DNA of 23,436 nt from the NCBI GenBank assembly GCA_964512075.1, contig CAZEID010000005.1, positions 1 to 23,436 of the forward strand. Reading direction: 5' to 3'. A model generated the notes under the pieces. It was not told where the DNA came from and made no database searches. It was given only the letters and a program-made list of their open reading frames with translations. This DNA comes from CAZEID01 sp964512075 (lineage in GTDB: Bacteria > Patescibacteriota > WWE3 > 9FT-COMBO-53-11). Position 1 is the stretch's first letter. The number at the start of each line of letters is the position of its first letter. Shown piece by piece: positions 20,561-23,436 of the stretch. Made by a program: the position numbers and the translations under genes.

Positions 20561-21729
20561 CGGCGGGAAGATGGGTGGACTTCCAACACCTCGCGTTCTC
20601 CCCGCCACCAAACCGCGAACGCCCTCCATAATGGGAGAATCGTCAGGAGGTAGTTAAGCAGTACAAGGCTCTTGAGAATCGAGGCCACTCTTCCCCGGAG
20701 AATCAACTTTCCGATCTTGGCGATCGCCCAGCGTTTTCCGATTGGGATGATAAAAGGCGGATCAAAAGTCTTGAACTCCTCCATTTCCCTTCCTCGGGCG
20801 GCGGCCGCAAGGTTGTACGCCGCAATCTTTCCTTCTTCTTCGGCTTTGGTTGCAGTCCAGGCAATTCCGGTTGAAGCGGAATCCCCGATCGCAAAGATAT
20901 CTTCAAATCCTGGGACTCTAAGGTATTGATCAACCTTCAGCGCTTTCTTTTTGTCCAGGGGAAACACTTTTGGGTCAAGAAAGCGGGATCCCCGGACGCC
21001 GGCCGTCCAAATCAAAATGTCGTAGGGGAGTACCCGGCCTTGAAAGAGGGCAACGGTAGAGGCCATCACCTTCTTGATTGGGGAAGAAGTAAGAATTTTT
21101 ACTCCTAGAAGGTTAAGCCGCTTAGCCGCAATTTTGGAGATTTCTTCCGGCAGGCCGGGGAGGATTCGGGGAGCGGCTTCTACAATGGTGATCTCAATTG
21201 GACACCCCTGGTAGTTGGTTAGTTCTCCGGCAATTTCTACCCCGGTAAATCCTCCTCCTCCCACAACCACTTTAATGGTTCCGCTTTTGGTTGCCGCGCA
21301 CCGGGCCAAGCTTTGGCGGATACGTTCGGCATCTGTGACTGATTTGAGGCCCAGCCCGAATTTTGGTACTCCCGGAATCCCAAAATCCTCCGTGTCCGAT
21401 CCGAGCGCAAAAACCATCTTCCAATAGGGAATTTTGTCCCCGGCGTTGGTTTGCACGATCTTTCGGACGGGGTCGAGATTAGTAACTGTGGCGTTCAGGA
21501 ATTCGATTTTTTTTCCTCGGAAGCAGTGGTGATAGGGAAGGAGGACCGACCTTGAGGATAACTTGCCGGTAGCGACCTCATAGAGGCTGGGAGTGTACAG
21601 GTGGAAGGTATTTTGGTCAATTAAGACGATTTGGTAATTTTGGTCCCGGCCAAGTAGTTTCTCCAGGTTTAGCGCCGCGCGCAAACCGCCGACCCCTCCG
21701 CCTAGAATGACGATGTTCTTTTTCGGCAC
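20557..21729 (-). CDS. FAD-dependent pyridine nucleotide oxidoreductase, NDH-2-like
   Basis: A 390-residue flavoprotein resembling type II NADH:quinone dehydrogenases, which pass electrons from NADH to quinone at the inner membrane face without pumping protons. It has FAD-binding ILGGGVGGLRAALNLE (8-23), the HLYTPSLYEVATG segment (43-55), the second dinucleotide site VVVGGGGFTGVEIAGEL (154-170), IWTAGVRG (240-247) and the FAD contact FAIGDSAS (279-286). A hydrophobic C-terminal stretch (about 345-375) could attach it to the membrane. The start is GTG at 21729, 11 bases after doxX on the same strand. It is the last gene of the redox operon. A sulfide:quinone or other oxidoreductase is an alternative, but I do not see the extra redox cysteines expected for that. 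Confidence 0.9.
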   Translation of the reverse strand: MPKKNIVILGGGVGGLRAALNLEKLLGRDQNYQIVLIDQNTFHLYTPSLYEVATGKLSSRSVLLPYHHCFRGKKIEFLNATVTNLDPVRKIVQTNAGDKIPYWKMVFALGSDTEDFGIPGVPKFGLGLKSVTDAERIRQSLARCAATKSGTIKVVVGGGGFTGVEIAGELTNYQGCPIEITIVEAAPRILPGLPEEISKIAAKRLNLLGVKILTSSPIKKVMASTVALFQGRVLPYDILIWTAGVRGSRFLDPKVFPLDKKKALKVDQYLRVPGFEDIFAIGDSASTGIAWTATKAEEEGKIAAYNLAAAARGREMEEFKTFDPPFIIPIGKRWAIAKIGKLILRGRVASILKSLVLLNYLLTILPLWRAFAVWWRGEREVLEVHPSSRR

Positions 21730-21740
21730 TGCAGATTATT

Positions 21741-22217
21741 TCAACCCAGAAGTTTGTCCAACCAAGGCCACCTCTTGAGGAGACTCCAGTTTTTTAGCCC
21801 GCTGTACAATCCCCAGGTCGCTCCGGAACCCATCGCCGCTAGCATTAAGAAGGCTAGAGCATAAACGATGTGTTCGTCTACCAGATAGTTGTGCGCCCCC
21901 ACCTTGGGAAAGGCTAGGACGGGGAAGTAGTAGAGCAACATCATTACGGCTCCGGCCCAGGAAGCGATTCGAACGGCGACTCCTAAAATCAGAGCGGCGC
22001 CGATGAGAGTTAACCCCCACTGGTTGAGGAAGTTGACCCAGTCAATATTGGCCGGGCTGGCGAACCACTGGTACAGCTCCGGGAAGGTTTTGGCCGATTT
22101 CAAATATCCGGCGGCGGTCCAGTCCGGATTGAGAACTTTGGTGAGTCCGGCGTAAAGAAACACCCAACCCAGCCCCAATCTCAAAAGAAGAAGAGATACT
22201 TTGTTAAATTTGGTCAT
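21741..22217 (-). CDS. DoxX family membrane protein
   Basis: A 158-residue four-helix membrane protein. The ATG at 22217 is chosen because GGGGGTGA (22229-22222) lies four bases before it; a longer form from 22244 would lack a site. Helices are at about 8-27, 68-85, 86-108 and 117-139. The N-terminal LLRLGLGWVFLYAGLTKVLNP is the family's typical opening, and FPKVGAHNYLVDEHIVYALAFL resembles the conserved third/fourth-helix region. DoxX proteins have been linked to thiosulfate:quinone reduction and, in mycobacteria, to a membrane oxidoreductase complex with superoxide dismutase and a thiol reductase. The surrounding dsbA-like, VKOR and NDH-2-like genes fit a thiol/quinone redox role. Confidence 0.92.
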   Translation of the reverse strand: MTKFNKVSLLLLRLGLGWVFLYAGLTKVLNPDWTAAGYLKSAKTFPELYQWFASPANIDWVNFLNQWGLTLIGAALILGVAVRIASWAGAVMMLLYYFPVLAFPKVGAHNYLVDEHIVYALAFLMLAAMGSGATWGLYSGLKNWSLLKRWPWLDKLLG

Positions 22218-22269
22218 TTTCTCACCCCCTCTGCGATTTACCATTCTATCTTTTGTGGGAGACGCAAGT

Positions 22270-22728
22270 CTAGGGATTTTTGGAGAGAACTATTACCCCA
22301 AGGGCAAACAAGATTAGGGAAGCGCCAGCCGAAACCAAGCAGTACAGGCAAAGGGACCCGATCACAAAAAATTGAAGGTAGAGCAAAGCCAGGGAGACCA
22401 GGAATCCGACCGTTGTGAAGAGAGCGGCGAGTTTGAGATAACGGTGATCTTTGGTGTCGAGGTAGAGAACGGTAGTGAGAAAAACGGCCAGGTAGTAAAT
22501 CGCCCCCAAGAGCGCGAGAGGAACCCCGGCGATAGTGGCGTAAGGACTGGTGAGAACCTCTTCGCACCCGGAAAAGATCGAACAATTCGGAATGGTGCCG
22601 AGATAATGCTGGGCGGCGAGGTAGGTCGCATCCAAGAAGCCGCCCAAACTCGCGGCCAGCATTCCCCAAGGGATTAGTTTAGGGATGGGGGTTGAGTTTT
22701 TGGAGGATGAGATTGCGGAATTCCTCAT
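22270..22728 (-). CDS. Vitamin K epoxide reductase (VKOR) family protein
   Basis: Bacterial VKOR homologues reoxidise DsbA-type proteins and hand the electrons to quinone. The 152-residue protein has four hydrophobic helices (about 19-39, 64-88, 98-122, 124-147). The loop cysteines are Cys49 and Cys55 in NCSIFSGCEEV, followed by SPYATIAGVPLALLGAIYY, and the active-site pair CLYC is at 127-130. No thioredoxin domain is fused; a separate dsbA-like gene lies directly upstream. The ATG at 22728 overlaps that gene by 50 bases. A later in-frame ATG would cut into the first helix, so the upstream start is preferred. Stop lies 25 bases before the doxX region. Confidence 0.95.
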   Translation of the reverse strand: MRNSAISSSKNSTPIPKLIPWGMLAASLGGFLDATYLAAQHYLGTIPNCSIFSGCEEVLTSPYATIAGVPLALLGAIYYLAVFLTTVLYLDTKDHRYLKLAALFTTVGFLVSLALLYLQFFVIGSLCLYCLVSAGASLILFALGVIVLSKNP

Positions 22729-23314
22729 AGTTTTGCGGTTGGATTTTCTCCCCGTTCAGAAAGAAAGTGGGAGTGGAGTTGATGCGGGATTGGATTCCGC
22801 TCAAATAGTCATTTTCGATCTTATTCTTGATTTCCCGGGAGTTCCGATCATTTTCGAATTGAGCGACGTCCAAACCGATCGATTGAGCGTAAGCGCGGAA
22901 CACTTCCTGGGCGTTGCGTTCGTTGGCCCAGGTGTCCTGATTGGCAAAGATTTGATCAACCATCTCCCAGAATTTTCCTTGCTTGCCGGCCGCCTCGGTG
23001 GCGCGGCTGGCCAATTCGGCGTTTTGGTGTTGGGGAAGGGGAAAGTGACGGTAGACGAAGGCGATTCGATCGCTGAATTCTTCGGTGATTCTGTTCACAA
23101 TTGGGGCGTAGGCAGCGCAAGCCGGGCATTGCAAATCGCTGTATTCAATCAGAACGACACTTGCCTCTCGGTTTCCTTTTACCCAATCGGTTTCGGAGAT
23201 CGCGCGGGCGATAAGGTAGGGTTGACTCCCTGAGGAAGTGGCGAATTTTGCCATTCCCCAAACTGCCAGTCCAATTCCGATTAAGATTAACGACCAAAGT
23301 GCAATCCTTTTCAT
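22679..23314 (-). CDS. DsbA-like thiol:disulfide oxidoreductase (thioredoxin fold)
   Basis: A 211-residue exported or membrane-anchored thioredoxin-fold protein that should introduce disulfide bonds into secreted proteins. The start at ATG 23314 gives MKRIALWSLILIGIGLAVWG, a classic basic N-terminus plus one hydrophobic helix (about 4-24); a longer frame from 23401 would put that helix 29 residues inside. The catalytic motif YSDLQCPACAAYAP has CPAC at 63-66, and the cis-proline loop is NSTPTFFLNG (179-188). An inserted helical domain lies between. It precedes VKOR in the operon, forming a DsbA/VKOR pair as in many bacteria without DsbB. An extended -10 element lies about 33 bases upstream. 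Confidence 0.94.
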   Translation of the reverse strand: MKRIALWSLILIGIGLAVWGMAKFATSSGSQPYLIARAISETDWVKGNREASVVLIEYSDLQCPACAAYAPIVNRITEEFSDRIAFVYRHFPLPQHQNAELASRATEAAGKQGKFWEMVDQIFANQDTWANERNAQEVFRAYAQSIGLDVAQFENDRNSREIKNKIENDYLSGIQSRINSTPTFFLNGEKIQPQNYEEFRNLILQKLNPHP

Positions 23315-23346
23315 AATTTGGCTAGGCGTGTCGGTCAGTGACAGCA

Positions 23347-23355
23347 ATGATAACA
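23347..23355 (-). promoter_or_regulatory. Possible extended -10 promoter of the redox operon
   Basis: On the minus strand TGTTATCAT has TGN and hexamer TATCAT (23352-23347). It would start transcription near 23340, about 26 bases before the ATG at 23314. A small perfect hairpin CTTCGC-TTCA-GCGAAG lies just upstream (23375-23360). No -35 box is convincing. Confidence 0.4.
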
Positions 23356-23436
23356 TTCCTTCGCTGAAGCGAAGTGCAACCCGCCCAAGTCGGGACAGCA
23401 TAACCCGAGAAAATGAAACAAACGAGACAGTATAAA

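Noticed and set aside
1..23436. UGA recoding (code 4 or 25)
   Set aside because: TGA ends several full-length genes, including the phosphoesterase overlapping HU, secD and recJ, and tryptophans are encoded by TGG.
1..23436. CRISPR arrays, insertion sequences, prophage or attachment sites
   Set aside because: No regularly spaced direct repeats, transposase, integrase or terminal inverted repeats were found; the only tandem repeats are the short ones in recJ.

Overview
This 23.4 kb window is a compact bacterial chromosome segment, somewhat GC-rich by eye. Genes are tightly packed, often overlapping by 1-50 bases, and there are no insertion sequences, phage genes or CRISPR arrays. TGA is a normal stop (for example in the ATGA and TTGA gene overlaps), so the standard bacterial code applies. 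My best guess is a Candidate Phyla Radiation (Patescibacteria) genome. The reasons are reduced versions of housekeeping proteins (RNase Y without its membrane anchor, an AspRS without its GAD insertion domain), small one-helix membrane proteins, a winged-helix/nucleotidyltransferase regulator, and a dense layout with short-leader promoters. This is an inference; no rRNA is present to settle it.

Layout. 1-1200: the C-terminal part of a Mn-type superoxide dismutase faces a frameshifted undecaprenyl diphosphate synthase (uppS) and tRNA-Pro(GGG) on the minus strand. 1200-1345: gene-free but strongly structured DNA just upstream of the tRNA, a candidate structured RNA. 1386-2152: two overlapping, poorly characterised small genes (ASCH-like; possibly uracil-DNA-glycosylase-like) ending in a terminator. 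2222-6672: recA, rny, a YmdB-family phosphoesterase, HU and an AI-2E-family permease, all plus strand and probably largely co-transcribed. 6690-7108: a bidirectional terminator and the RNase P RNA gene (minus). 7213-8739: comM/yifB. 8759-9058: a small membrane protein (minus). 9161-10997: a DUF3048 protein and a winged-helix regulator. 11034-16486: AbrB-like protein, secD, secF, recJ and a RelA/SpoT homologue. 16612-20560: aspS and gltX (plus) flanking a membrane-anchored unknown protein (minus). 20557-23314: a minus-strand redox operon, transcribed in the order dsbA-like, VKOR, doxX, NDH-2-like.

How the genes work together. DNA repair and recombination (RecA, RecJ, ComM and possibly the UDG-like protein), RNA processing (RNase Y, RNase P), translation (AspRS, GluRS, tRNA-Pro), envelope and export (UppS, SecDF) and stress signalling (RSH) make an ordinary core. 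The redox operon plus superoxide dismutase suggests oxidative protein folding outside the membrane and some contact with oxygen.

Most worth a second look: the structured region upstream of tRNA-Pro, the two-gene ASCH/UDG-like cassette, the uppS frameshift, the domain losses in RNase Y, AspRS and RSH, and a recurring extended -10 (TGN plus hexamer) promoter pattern with very short leaders. I found no clearly novel multi-gene defence or mobile system.
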